This document shows positions 46,076 to 55,323 of a stretch of DNA of 64,000 nt, piece by piece. The notes under the pieces were generated by a model. It saw only the letters and a program-made list of their open reading frames with translations, ran no database searches and had not been told where the DNA came from. Both the position numbers and the translations under genes were made by a program. The first letter of the stretch is position 1. Each line of letters begins with the position of its first letter. Source of the DNA: Planktothrix paucivesiculata PCC 9631. GTDB taxonomy: Bacteria; Cyanobacteriota; Cyanobacteriia; Cyanobacteriales; Microcoleaceae. The stretch spans positions 672,499 through 736,498 of the forward strand of contig NZ_LR735026.1 in the NCBI RefSeq assembly GCF_900009265.2. Reading direction: 5' to 3'.

Positions 46076-46163
46076 ATGCCCTCTTTAGAAGTTCGTGAAT
46101 TTGCCGAAAAAAATTAACCAATTATCTTTTGAGGATAAACAATGGTTATTACAACAATACTAA
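46076..46163 (+). pseudogene. antitoxin gene remnant with frameshift
   Basis: The start reads MPSLEVREFAEK. After an A-run a frameshift is needed to continue as INQLSFEDKQWLLQQY before a stop. The joined sequence resembles the small antitoxins found before cyanobacterial PIN toxins (compare NNLSLVEKLWLLEN in the gene at 34770). No toxin follows. Confidence 0.5.
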
Positions 46164-46175
46164 GAGAAAAATTCA

Positions 46176-46928
46176 ATGATTCTCAGTCTATCTCACTCTA
46201 AACTCTGGAAAAAACGTTCCCTCTTGATCGCTTTATTAATTTCAGGACTCTGTTTGGGGGTGAAATTCTCCCAAGCTCAACCCTTATCGATACCAGATAA
46301 CTTAGTTAATTTTAATTCCTCTGAAGGGGAAAAACTCTTTTCTGAAAGTAATGCTAAACAAGATTATTTTCCGTTGAGTATTTATTTTGTAACGCAAGAT
46401 AATTTAGCATATTGTGGGGTTGCGAGTTTAGTAATGGCGTTAAATGCGATGCAAATTCCTCGACCAGAAACCCCGGAATATAGAAATTATCGGATTTTTA
46501 CTCAGGAAAATGTATTTAATAATTCCTCAACTCAACGGGTGCTGACGGCGGAAACTGTAACCCGTCGAGGAATGACCTTAGAGCAGTTGGGAAAACTGTT
46601 AGACAGTTATTCCTTAAAGGTTCAAGTTTATCATGCGTCAGAGACAACTTTAGAAGAATTTCGGAAGTTAGTAATTGCTAATTTAAAAGCAGAAAATAAT
46701 TTTGTTTTAGTCAATTATTTGCGTCCAGAAATGGGTCAGGAAGGAGGCGGACATATTTCACCGATTGCGGCTTATCATCAAAAGAGCGATCGCTTTTTAA
46801 TCTTAGATGTAGCCCGCTATAAATATCCGCCTGTTTGGGTAAAAGCTGAGGATCTTTGGCGAGGAATGACAAGGATTGATCCGGCTTCCCAAAAAACACG
46901 AGGATTTGTTATCCTGAGTTCTAACTAA
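46176..46928 (+). CDS. phytochelatin synthase-like gamma-Glu-Cys peptidase
   Basis: A 250-residue protein of the phytochelatin synthase family, papain-like. The catalytic triad is visible as Cys80 (AYCGVASLVMALN), His193 (GGHISPIAAY) and Asp211 (ILDVARYKYPPVW). Cyanobacterial single-domain members such as that of Nostoc mainly remove the glycine of glutathione. An N-terminal hydrophobic segment (residues 15-33) suggests export or membrane attachment. Metal stress control is possible, but no operator is seen. Confidence 0.87.
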   Translation: MILSLSHSKLWKKRSLLIALLISGLCLGVKFSQAQPLSIPDNLVNFNSSEGEKLFSESNAKQDYFPLSIYFVTQDNLAYCGVASLVMALNAMQIPRPETPEYRNYRIFTQENVFNNSSTQRVLTAETVTRRGMTLEQLGKLLDSYSLKVQVYHASETTLEEFRKLVIANLKAENNFVLVNYLRPEMGQEGGGHISPIAAYHQKSDRFLILDVARYKYPPVWVKAEDLWRGMTRIDPASQKTRGFVILSSN

Positions 46929-46931
46929 TGA

Positions 46932-47024
46932 TTATTGAACATATTGCCATTTTTCGGAAGCATGACAATATTCACACAAATATTTTGCTCGTTTACGAAC
47001 TTCTTTAGGAGTATTTTTATCCAT
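46932..47024 (-). pseudogene. truncated HNH endonuclease remnant
   Basis: The minus strand encodes only 30 residues, MDKNTPKEVRKRAKYLCEYC and then HASEKWQYVQ, before a stop. This is the opening Cys-x-x-Cys zinc knuckle of cyanobacterial HNH nucleases (RCEYC type); the catalytic HNH part is missing. It lies 22 bases downstream of the antitoxin-like gene, the normal place for an HNH partner. Confidence 0.5.
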
Positions 47025-47046
47025 AAATTTAAAATAATATTTTTCG

Positions 47047-47313
47047 TTAAATCTGAGTTAAATAAAGATTGCGAATCGTCCGATTTACCAAACTCAAATA
47101 ATCATCTAATTCTTCATAAGCATCTAATTCTTTTTCTTCTTCGATAGTTAATACTGCTTGCTTTTGTTTCTCAAGTAAAGTTTCAATTCTACTTTGAATC
47201 TTTTCAGAAGCACGAAAGATAGTAATTCCTTCTATTAAGGTAATGCTAATTATCCCTTCTAAGGAAAAATTTTCAGGTAAAGTTTCAAGTTTGGGTAAAG
47301 TTAAATTTTGCAT
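47047..47313 (-). CDS. antitoxin-like small protein
   Basis: An 88-residue acidic, helical protein. Its body (ITIFRASEKIQSRIETLLEK and then ELDAYEELDDYLSLVNR) belongs to a small family common in cyanobacteria, often encoded directly before HNH or PIN genes and therefore thought to be an antitoxin or partner. I chose the ATG at 47313; the frame is open to 47346. The HNH gene downstream is truncated, so this may be an orphan. Confidence 0.65.
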   Translation of the reverse strand: MQNLTLPKLETLPENFSLEGIISITLIEGITIFRASEKIQSRIETLLEKQKQAVLTIEEEKELDAYEELDDYLSLVNRTIRNLYLTQI

Positions 47314-47386
47314 GATTAAAGCGGTTATTGCTGAAGAAGATTTCAAGGATTATATGTGAGAAAATAGACAATAGGCAATAGGTAAT

Positions 47387-49750
47387 TTATTTTGTTAATT
47401 CCATAATTAAATCCATGTTAAAATCCCTAACTAAATCTTTCAGAGTATTGGCGATCGCCTCTTGGGAAACAGGGATTTGTTCAATTAATTCCAGCAAGAA
47501 ATCCTCATCACAATAATAAGCTGCATCATACATTTGCTGTAACCATTCAGGGGGCATGATTGCTAAATCTTCCTTCGATAATTCAACTGTCAACCGAGGA
47601 GAAGGGTCTTCAGAGATAATGGTCGGAATACCCTCTCGTTTATCGTTATCGGAGGATAGGATCTCTTGTAATATTTGCAATAATTGTTTGATCGTGTAAG
47701 GCTTTGCTAAAAATGTCTGAACATCAGTCTCTAAAGCCAGTTGACTATTAGTAATAAGTCCGCTAGTCCCAATAATCTTAACCAGAGGATTCATGCTTTT
47801 CAAAATATGAATTGCAGCCATACCATCTAAATTTGGCATCATCATATCCATTAACACAACGCTGATTTCCTGTTGATATTTGCCATAAAGATCGATGGCT
47901 TCAATCCCATCACTAGCGAGTATTACTCTGTAATTATAGTTTTCTAAATAAGTTTTGTTAATCTCTCGAATATAAACTTCATCATCAACAATTAAAATCA
48001 ATTCGCCCTTCCCTCTAGGCAGTTCTTCTTCTTCGGTTGTGACGTTGACTTCTCCCTCGATCGCCGGGAAAAAAACCTTGAATTCCGTACCCTTTCCTAA
48101 CTGGCTATAAACCTTGATAAAACCGCCATGATTTTTGACAATTCCTATTACGGTTGATAATCCTAATCCTGTTCCTTTGTTAACTTCCTTCGTCGTAAAA
48201 AAGGGATCAAAAATTCGCTCTAATAAATCTGGAGGAATACCGATTCCGGTATCAGCAACCGTCACCATCACATAAGCACCTACTTTTGCTTCTAAATTCA
48301 TCTGGGTATAATATTGATCTATTTGGCAATTTTCGGCAGTGATGGTTAAAGTTCCGCCCTCTGACATGGCATCCCTAGCGTTAACCAATAAATTCATAAA
48401 TACTTGGTGTATTTGGGTAGCATCTGCCGCAATAGTCCATAATTCACTGGTGGGAATTTTAGCTGAAATCGTGATTGATTTAGGAAATGTCTGTTGAGTA
48501 ATACCGATTAATTCTAGGAGTAAGTAACTTAGTTGTAAGACTACAGATTGACCTTCTGTATCTCGACTAAAAAGCAGAATTTGTTTAACTAAATCCGCCC
48601 CACGTTTAGCACTGTCAGACAAGAGGGTCAATAATTTTTTTGTCTGATCATCAAGATTAGGAAATTTGAGGATAAGTAGTTGACTCGTGGCTAAAATCGG
48701 GGTTAGAATATTATTAAAATCATGGGAAATGCCACTGGCTAAGGTTCCTAAACTTTCTAATCGTTGGATATGGTAAAATTGTTTTTCGAGTTGTTTTTTC
48801 TTGGTAATATCACTGTTAACGACGAGGATTGATTGGTGTTGGGAAAATTGATTTTCTATCAGTGTCCTGCGACTCTCTACGATGATTTTTGCGCCTTCTT
48901 TGGTGATTTGCTCTAATTCCCCTTGGTAACTGCCCTGCTCTATAATAGTTTGTAGAGCTTCAGTAATTTCATTCACTTGATTAAATAAAGTTGGCGTTTT
49001 TTGCCCTAAAACTTCGGCTTCTGTCCAACCATATAAACGTTCTGCTCCTTTACTCCAGAATAAAATCTGATTATCTAAATCTTGGACAAAAATAGCATCG
49101 GCAGTAATATCAATTAAGGTAGCTTGTTCAATAATTTTCTGTTGTGCTTGTTTACGATCGTTAATATCTTCAGCAAACATCAAAATACCGCCCACTTCCC
49201 CTGTATCCAGTCGCCAAGGCAAGTTTTCCCATTTTAACCATTGCAGTGAGCCATCAAACCGGATGTAAGAGTCTTCATCGGATTTTCTGGTCGCACCTGC
49301 TAAACATTCTTGATGTACCTGTTTCGAACGCTCAGGAAGATCGGGGAACAGTTCATAGTGCGATCGCCCAATTATCGCTTCCCAAGAACCGAGTTGATTC
49401 ATCTCTATCCAACGTTGACTGGCGGCAAGATAACACATCTGGCGATCAAACATGGCAACACAAACAGGAGCATATTTGATAAATAATCTTAATTTTTCTT
49501 GTTCTTCTCTTCGGGCAATTTCTGCTTGTTTGCGATCGGTAATATCAACAATCGTCCCGATCATCCGTATCGCTTGTCCTGCTTGGTCATAAAGCGATCG
49601 CCCTTTGGCTAAAACCCAATGAATCGTGCTATCGGGGTGAATAACCCGATATTCGACTGCGTAATCGCTGTGGGTTACCTGTGCTTGCTGGATTTTCTGT
49701 TCTACTTCGATTAGGTCATCGGGGTGAACGCGATCGCGCCAGGATTGATA
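47387..49750 (-). pseudogene. C-terminal part of hybrid histidine kinase gene broken by an IS630 element
   Basis: The frame is open from the element edge at 49750 to the stop at 47387, about 787 codons; a restart at the ATG at 49564 would give 725 residues. Domains in order: PAS (YQSWRDRVHPDDL...), two more PAS domains each followed by DITDRKQ or ITKKKQ-type linkers, HisKA with the phospho-acceptor His in GISHDFNNILTP, HATPase (GTGLGLSTVIG), a receiver (LIVDDE...VVLMDMMMPNLDG...AKPYT) and a short C-terminal helical region. All catalytic parts are present, so a shortened kinase could still be made if a start is available. Confidence 0.82.
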
Positions 49751-50698
49751 AGTAGGTGGTCATAAATAGAGTTAAAATAAGAAATGAAGAAATATCAGAG
49801 GAATAGTCATGCCACTGAGGTTAAGAATTCAACTAACAGAAGAAGAAAAACAAGAGCTACTAACTCTGTATCAGCAAGAGAAAGTTCCGAAAAGAACAAG
49901 GCAGAGAATAGATATATTAATGTTTAGTGATGGAGCGCACTAAGCGCAGAAAGAATTAGAAAAATCTTAAAAAAAAAAGACTGGCGCTGGAAAAGAACAA
50001 AAGCCAGTTTAAAGAAAAAACAGAATCCCGAAAAAACAGCGAGCAAGAAAAGAGATTTGGAGACGTTAAAGCGTTATGAAGAAGAGGGTTTGGTCAGATT
50101 AAAATATTTAGATGAGGCAGGTTTTTGTTTATGGAGTCCTGTGAGTTACACCTATGTAAAAAAGGGGAAGCAGAAACAAATAAACCAGACGAAAAAGCGA
50201 GGAAAAAGATTGAATGTAATTGGAGTATTAGAAAAAGGAAAAAGTTTTGAGTACGGTTTAAGTTTGTCAGGAATTACAAGTGAGAATTACATAAAATTTA
50301 TAGATTGGCAAGCGGAAAAAGCTGAAAAGCATTTTCAAAATACTCGACAAATTACCGTACTGATTCAAGATAACTACAGTGTCCATAAAAGTCAAAAAAT
50401 ACAAGAAAAAGAAAGGGAGTGGCAAGACAAAAAATTAGAATTTTTCTTCCTGTCTGCTTATAGCCCTGAATTGAATGAAATCGAACCAGAATGGCATCAA
50501 TTAAAAACTCATGAACTGGCGGGAAGAATGTTTGAAGATGAATATGATTTGAGCCAAGCTGTGATTCAAGCCATTGAAGATAGAAACGAAAGAAATGATT
50601 GTACCTGCGATCGCTTGCGATTTAATTCCCTGAGTAACTCTCAAGAATTATCCTAAACAATCTTTTTCTATTATTGACTTTATTTATGACCACCTACT
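49751..50698 (+). mobile_element. IS630-type insertion sequence with internal 235-bp deletion
   Basis: It has the same inverted ends as the copy at 31048-32230 and is flanked by TA (49749-49750 and 50699-50700). Compared with that copy it lacks the bases equivalent to 31233-31467 and has a few substitutions. The element could only move with a transposase supplied by the intact copy. Confidence 0.9.
49809..50656 (+). pseudogene. IS630 transposase pseudogene
   Basis: The first 42 codons match the intact transposase, then the 235-bp deletion removes the helix-turn-helix and shifts the frame. The part from 50057 on is open for 199 codons and keeps all three catalytic acids, but it lacks the DNA-binding half. 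Confidence 0.88.
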
Positions 50699-51560
50699 TA
50701 CCAGTTTCATCCCATTGAAAGAACCGGGAAGATGAAATCCAGTGAACAGTACCATTTTTGTGACGATAGCGATACTCAATATAGCCAGTTTTGTTCAGCT
50801 TATAGTCTTTAAAGGTTTGAGAAATAACAGTTTCCAAATCTTCAGGAAATATCCGACTTGTAAACAAATTTTGATCAGCAATGAGTTCGGCTGCGGTATA
50901 GCCAAAGAGTTGTTCGCATCCCTGTGACCAATAATCAAAGATCCAAGTGTGATCAGGGAAGGCGCGATAACTGATAATTGCCGCGATCGCGCGATCGAGA
51001 ATATTATTAAGTTTAGCAGCTTCAACTTTCAATTCCGTAAGATCAGTAATAATAACACTATTGACTAAAACCTCATTCACCCTAAATTGTTTCAGCGATA
51101 ATTTAACAGCTATTTCCTGATTTTTAGTTGCCGGGATCAAAGATAATTCTTGGCTCAGAGTTTTCTGTTCTTGAAGCTGTTGTAATAGCAGTAGAAATGC
51201 TTTTTTGTCATGGGGAGAAACAAAGGTTTCTAACCTAGAGCCAATCAGATTTTTTAAAGGACAATTTAAGAGTTCTGAGAGTTGCTGATTAGCGTACAAA
51301 ATCAAGCCATCAGCAGAAATCGTTGCGGCTCCTTCGCCCATTTGTTCGACTAAACACTGATAAACATAATCGACTCCCTCAAGGAGGAAAACTCGCTTCC
51401 CTTGCTGTGTAGAAACAACAAGAGCGTCTATTTCCCCAGAACCAATAGCCTGCAATGTTTCTTCCGTCTCATTGAGATGTTTCTGCATTTCTGCCAATTT
51501 TCCCTTTAGGGTTTCGACTTCTTGACGCAATGTTTTAAGAGTGTCTGGGGAATCATTCAT
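50699..51560 (-). pseudogene. N-terminal PAS part of the broken histidine kinase gene
   Basis: About 287 residues before the frame enters the element. A coiled coil (residues 5-40) is followed by a PAS domain (AATISADGLILYANQQLSEL) and a second PAS domain ending YRYRHKNGTVHWISSSRFFQ and WDETG. The frame does not match the downstream part (one base off), and the text jumps from the end of one PAS domain into the middle of another, so DNA has been lost around the insertion. Confidence 0.82.
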
Positions 51561-51637
51561 TGTTCCTGTATCTAGTTATATTTTTAGTGGGACTTAAACA
51601 AAAATAAGGAGGGAAATAGATGATAATAATTATAGAC

Positions 51638-51690
51638 AGGACTTACGCAAGCAGGCTGTATATAGCGTGTCAAAAGTAGGCGATCAGATA
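51638..51690. repeat. solo end of the AGGACTTACGCA repeat
   Basis: AGGACTTACGCAAGCAGG matches the end of the MITE-like family at 12331, but no second end or AAACCGGG core is found nearby. A similar lone end (TGCGTAAGTCCT) lies at 53286-53297. Confidence 0.4.
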
Positions 51691-51899
51691 CCAATGATTA
51701 TAGCAATCGCCCTAAAAAGTCCTAATTATTTATTTTCCCCCCAATGTTCGGGGCTAGGGGGCTAGATGGCTTGAAATGTATAGTGTTTAGAATGCTAAGG
51801 TTATGAAGGATTGATCAGCAGTTTTAGAGACTATTTCTCAAGTAGCAATATTTGCCCCCTAAATCCCCCAAAATTGGGGGACTTTAAGAGGTTGTCCTG

Positions 51900-52156
51900 T
51901 TCAAGCGATCTCGTTTGAGTTAGGAGCACGATGGCAGTACCGCCGCCTTTGGATTTTGGTATTTTGTGCCTATACTTTTATTCTCTGGCATAGTTTAACC
52001 GGAGGATTAAGACATCGATGGGCGAACAAACCCTTAAACACATTTGTTGATGCCCTTGAAGCCTTTCGTACAGCGATTTCTTTTCGATTTGCGGAGTGGC
52101 TCCAACATAATAGGGATATATTTGCAGCCTACAAAGCAAGTTTAGGCTTGATTTGA
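51900..52156 (+). pseudogene. 3' remnant of an IS701-type transposase
   Basis: Some 80 codons are open up to the stop at 52154-52156. They read RWQYRRLWILVFCAYTFILW, then WANKPLNTFVDALEAFRTA and FAAYKASLGLI, which is the C-terminal end of the cyanobacterial IS701-like transposase. The catalytic part is absent. It lies between the kinase gene and the kaiB-like genes. Confidence 0.65.
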
Positions 52157-52169
52157 GCTTGATTTTTGT

Positions 52170-52520
52170 TTAAGTCCCATTAGGCAAAAGATTAAGACCA
52201 ATTAAGACTTTTTCTGTATTCGATAAGTTGCCAATAATTTTTTGTAAGGGCAGAGGTAACTCTTTAATTAATGTAGGAATAGCCACAATATTCTCAATAA
52301 TAACGGCTTCTGTCTGTTGAAAAACATCAATAACTTCTAGTTCATAATGTCCTTGAAGATTTTCCTCACAAATCTTTTTGATATTTTGCAACGCCGTCAA
52401 TGATTGGAGCGTTGTCCCGGCAATATAAAGACGAAGGATATAATGCTGTTCCTTGGATTCGGACAGGGACTGTTCAAATAGTTCTGTAGTTGTTAGTTTA
52501 AAATCTTCTGGGTTAACCAT
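52170..52520 (-). CDS. KaiB-like protein, second copy
   Basis: A 116-residue thioredoxin-like protein with the KaiB pattern: LRLYIAGTTLQSLTALQNIK at the N-terminal half and AIPTLIKELPLPLQKIIGNL at the end. KaiB binds KaiC and, in the clock, switches fold to do so. It is the second of two tandem kaiB-like genes and lies 43 bases after the first. The N-terminus is about 20 residues longer than classical KaiB. Confidence 0.85.
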   Translation of the reverse strand: MVNPEDFKLTTTELFEQSLSESKEQHYILRLYIAGTTLQSLTALQNIKKICEENLQGHYELEVIDVFQQTEAVIIENIVAIPTLIKELPLPLQKIIGNLSNTEKVLIGLNLLPNGT

Positions 52521-52563
52521 TATTAGTATCTAATCTTAATAAATTAATATTGAGTGATTGGAG

Positions 52564-52893
52564 TTATTCTTGATTTCTAAGAGGAATAATTTCCAGCCTC
52601 ACCAACACTTTTTCCCGATTCGATAAATCACCAATAATCTTTTTAATAGGTAGGGGCAATTTTCTGACGAGGGTTGGTAGAGCAATGATATTATATTCTA
52701 TGGCTAGATCGGGCTGTTTGCTCAGGTCAATAATTTCAATGCTATATTGACCATGCAGATGTTCCTCACAAATATTCTTTAAATTGGCAAAAGCCACCTG
52801 AGATTTAGGGGTTTGTCCGGCTACATATAACCTGAGTTGCCAAAGTTCTGATTCTTTGGTGTTAGCGAAATTTGATAAATCATCTTCTGTCAT
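52564..52893 (-). CDS. KaiB-like protein, first copy
   Basis: A 109-residue KaiB-fold protein: [20 protein letters not shown] followed by [20 protein letters not shown]. It is closely related to the neighbouring copy at 52170, so the pair arose by duplication. Since a kaiC-like gene lies 415 bases upstream on the same strand, both are likely to act on that KaiC homologue rather than on the core clock. No kaiA is present. Confidence 0.87.
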   Translation of the reverse strand: MTEDDLSNFANTKESELWQLRLYVAGQTPKSQVAFANLKNICEEHLHGQYSIEIIDLSKQPDLAIEYNIIALPTLVRKLPLPIKKIIGDLSNREKVLVRLEIIPLRNQE

Positions 52894-52942
52894 GTTTTTT
52901 AGGATAATAGAGCATAGGAAAACTTATAGGACAATTTTAAGT

Positions 52943-53191
52943 TTATTCATCTTCATTTAAAATCTCCTCTAATATTTCAGGAGTTAAACCTCTAGCTATC
53001 GCTTTTCTACTAATATCATCCATTAATTGCCCTAGTGTATCAACTTTGTCTGTTTGAATGGCGTTGATTTTTAGTTTCATTAATGTGGAAAATTTTAATT
53101 CAATTTGTTGCTTTTCTAGGTCACTGGATTCCCGATAAGCTTGAGCAATTTCTTCTGGGACTTTAATCGTAATTTCTTGTAATTTGTTCAT
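52943..53191 (-). CDS. antitoxin-like small protein between kaiC- and kaiB-like genes
   Basis: An 82-residue protein: an N-terminal strand (ITIKVPEEIAQAYRESSDLE) and a helical C-terminus (KAIARGLTPEILEEILNEDE), a layout common in orphan cyanobacterial antitoxins. No toxin gene is adjacent. It lies in the gap of the kaiC/kaiB cluster and may be cotranscribed with them. Confidence 0.65.
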   Translation of the reverse strand: MNKLQEITIKVPEEIAQAYRESSDLEKQQIELKFSTLMKLKINAIQTDKVDTLGQLMDDISRKAIARGLTPEILEEILNEDE

Positions 53192-53307
53192 GATTTTCTA
53201 AACCTCATCATTTAATTAGGAGTAATTTTTGCTATTTACCTCTTTCTTACCAATTACCGATCACGGATTTTAATCTGTGTTAATCTGCGTAAGTCCTGTC
53301 CCGATTA

Positions 53308-54999
53308 TTAATCACCTTTTACTTCTTGCCTCTTGTCTTTTTCCTCTTGCCTATCATTTTGATATTCTGCTTCTTCCTCCATGATCAAAGTTAATTCTTG
53401 ATCTCGATTCGCTAATTGCATTTGCAGAGCTTCAATCTGAGCTTGGAGGAGATGTTTTTCTCGCTCAAATTCTCGTTTTTTGAGTTCAAAACTCTGTCTC
53501 CGTTTTTTAGCGGCAGATTGTTCTCGTAATTCTTGATTAATTCTTTCCGTTCCTGTTAATACCTTGCCCTCTCCCAAGTAAACCTCCACCAAGTTTACCC
53601 CTTGACTGGTTAGGATAAATTCTCGTACTTGATTTGAGTGCATCATACCACGAGATTTGAGGACATAGAGAATGCGATTATTTTCCCCATGAGTCTTGAG
53701 TGTTTGCAGTTCTAACCAAGTATCCATCAAAGAGGAAACACCCACTGCTGTTTTTGTTTCGTCAATGTCGGTATTACTAGAGATTAAGTTGGTCAAAAGC
53801 ACGGTGATTTGTTGACTCTTTAAATAGTCAATCAAGCGAGTAAAAAAATTCTTTGTTTGCATCATACTCGCAGCAGAAATAAGATTACTCATCGGATCGA
53901 TAATGATCACCCTGGGTTGAAATTCTTCGATCCAGCGACGGATTTTAAACAATCGCATTTCTAAATTATAATTAGTGGGACGTACTGCATCAAATTGCAA
54001 TAATCCCTGCTCTACATAAGGAGCTAAATCCAGACCAATCGAGTTTAAATTACGCAGAATTTGTTGAGGCGATTCTTCCGTAGCCAGATATAAACAGCGT
54101 TCGCCCCTCAAACAAGTTGCTTGGGCAAAATAAGCCGCAACACTCGTTTTTCCTGTTCCTGTTCTACCTGTGACCAGAATACTGCTCCCTCGATAGTAAC
54201 CCTGTCCACCAAACATATCATCGAGTTGTGGGATTCCTGTGGAAATCTGCTCATTAGAAACCGCATGATCTAAAGTTAAGGAAGTAATGGGTAAGACAGA
54301 AATGCCATTATCTTCGATTAAAAAAGGATACTCGTTATTACTATGACGAGAGCCACGATATTTGATAATTTGGATACTTCTGGTGGTGATTTCTTCAACG
54401 GTTTTTTGATCTAATTTGATCACACAATCGGAAACATATTCTTCTAAACCTTTACGGGTTAAGGTCTGTTCTCCTCGCTCCCCTGTGATTATGGTGGTTA
54501 CACCTTGTTCTTTTAACCACCGAAATAAACGGCGTAATTCGGCTCGGATAATGTTGACATTAGCTAAACCGGCAAACAAGACTTCAACGGTGTCTAAAAC
54601 TACTCGTTTCGCCCCTATTTTTTTAATAGCATAGCCTAGACGGAGAAATAGGCCTTCGAGGTCATATTCTCCGGTTTCTTCAGTTTCGCTGCCTTCGAGA
54701 TAAACATGATCAATGAATATTTTGTCTTCAGCGATCAAATCAGTTAAATTCCATCCTAACGAGGTGACATTCTTGGTGATTTCCGCCGCCGTTTCTTCAA
54801 AGGTAATTAAAACCCCTGGTTCCCCGTAAAGGGTTGCTCCACGCACCAGAAATTCCACCCCAAATAATGTTTTGCCGCAACCGGTAGAGCCACAAATTAA
54901 GGTTGCTCTGCCTTGGGGTAAGCCTCCATCGGTGATTTCATCGAGTCCCTGAATACCCGTTAGGCATTTGGATAATTGTAGACTTTGATTATCTTCCAT
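53308..54999 (-). CDS. KaiC-like ATPase/autokinase with C-terminal coiled coil
   Basis: The 563 residues form two RecA-like domains. P-loops are at 37-44 (GSTGCGKT) and 278-285 (GRTGTGKT), each followed by the catalytic Glu pair (68-69 and 308-309). At the place of the KaiC phosphosites it has Ser422-Ser423 (VSSLMDTW), so autophosphorylation is possible. Residues 486-560 are a charged coiled coil not found in clock KaiC. It is of the KaiC2/KaiC3-like kind rather than the core clock protein. Two kaiB-like genes and a PAS-kinase gene follow on the same strand. Confidence 0.9.
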   Translation of the reverse strand: MEDNQSLQLSKCLTGIQGLDEITDGGLPQGRATLICGSTGCGKTLFGVEFLVRGATLYGEPGVLITFEETAAEITKNVTSLGWNLTDLIAEDKIFIDHVYLEGSETEETGEYDLEGLFLRLGYAIKKIGAKRVVLDTVEVLFAGLANVNIIRAELRRLFRWLKEQGVTTIITGERGEQTLTRKGLEEYVSDCVIKLDQKTVEEITTRSIQIIKYRGSRHSNNEYPFLIEDNGISVLPITSLTLDHAVSNEQISTGIPQLDDMFGGQGYYRGSSILVTGRTGTGKTSVAAYFAQATCLRGERCLYLATEESPQQILRNLNSIGLDLAPYVEQGLLQFDAVRPTNYNLEMRLFKIRRWIEEFQPRVIIIDPMSNLISAASMMQTKNFFTRLIDYLKSQQITVLLTNLISSNTDIDETKTAVGVSSLMDTWLELQTLKTHGENNRILYVLKSRGMMHSNQVREFILTSQGVNLVEVYLGEGKVLTGTERINQELREQSAAKKRRQSFELKKREFEREKHLLQAQIEALQMQLANRDQELTLIMEEEAEYQNDRQEEKDKRQEVKGD

Positions 55000-55124
55000 T
55001 GGGTTGTAAAAATTTATTGTTAATATTTAGGATAAGTATACTGAATATTATAGCAATTCTGAAGGTATTTTTAACTAAAAAAGGGGTTTGGGTAATATTT
55101 TTTATTCCCTATTCCCTTTATTAA

Positions 55125-55272
55125 ACGGTTATCCAAGGTTGAGGAATATTGCGATCGCCCCTTATCAGACCAGTTTAGAGGAATTAGACGCCCTCTGGCA
55201 ACAAGCAAAAGCCATCCTAGCCCATAAATAAAGCCTAATCGTGCTAAAATAGAAGAAATTGATCAATATTGT
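55125..55272 (+). pseudogene. duplicated fragment of the mazG 3' end
   Basis: This stretch matches mazG from about 45924 through its stop and into the 3' flank (AAAGCCTAATCATGTTAAAA region), with substitutions and a two-base loss near CAGACCAG that breaks the frame. It is not a working gene. Confidence 0.85.
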
Positions 55273-55323
55273 TGTTTTAATTAGGAAAATTTATTAAGAT
55301 TTTTGATCAGGAAAATTGTAAAT

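Noticed and set aside
46935-47147. Plus-strand 70-codon frame
   Set aside because: It is antisense to the HNH remnant and the antitoxin-like gene, which carry recognisable family motifs on the minus strand.
51840-51895. Hairpin CCCCCAAAATTGGGGG as a terminator or insertion end
   Set aside because: It is a common short cyanobacterial interspersed sequence and is not placed at the end of any recognised gene; no matching second end is seen.
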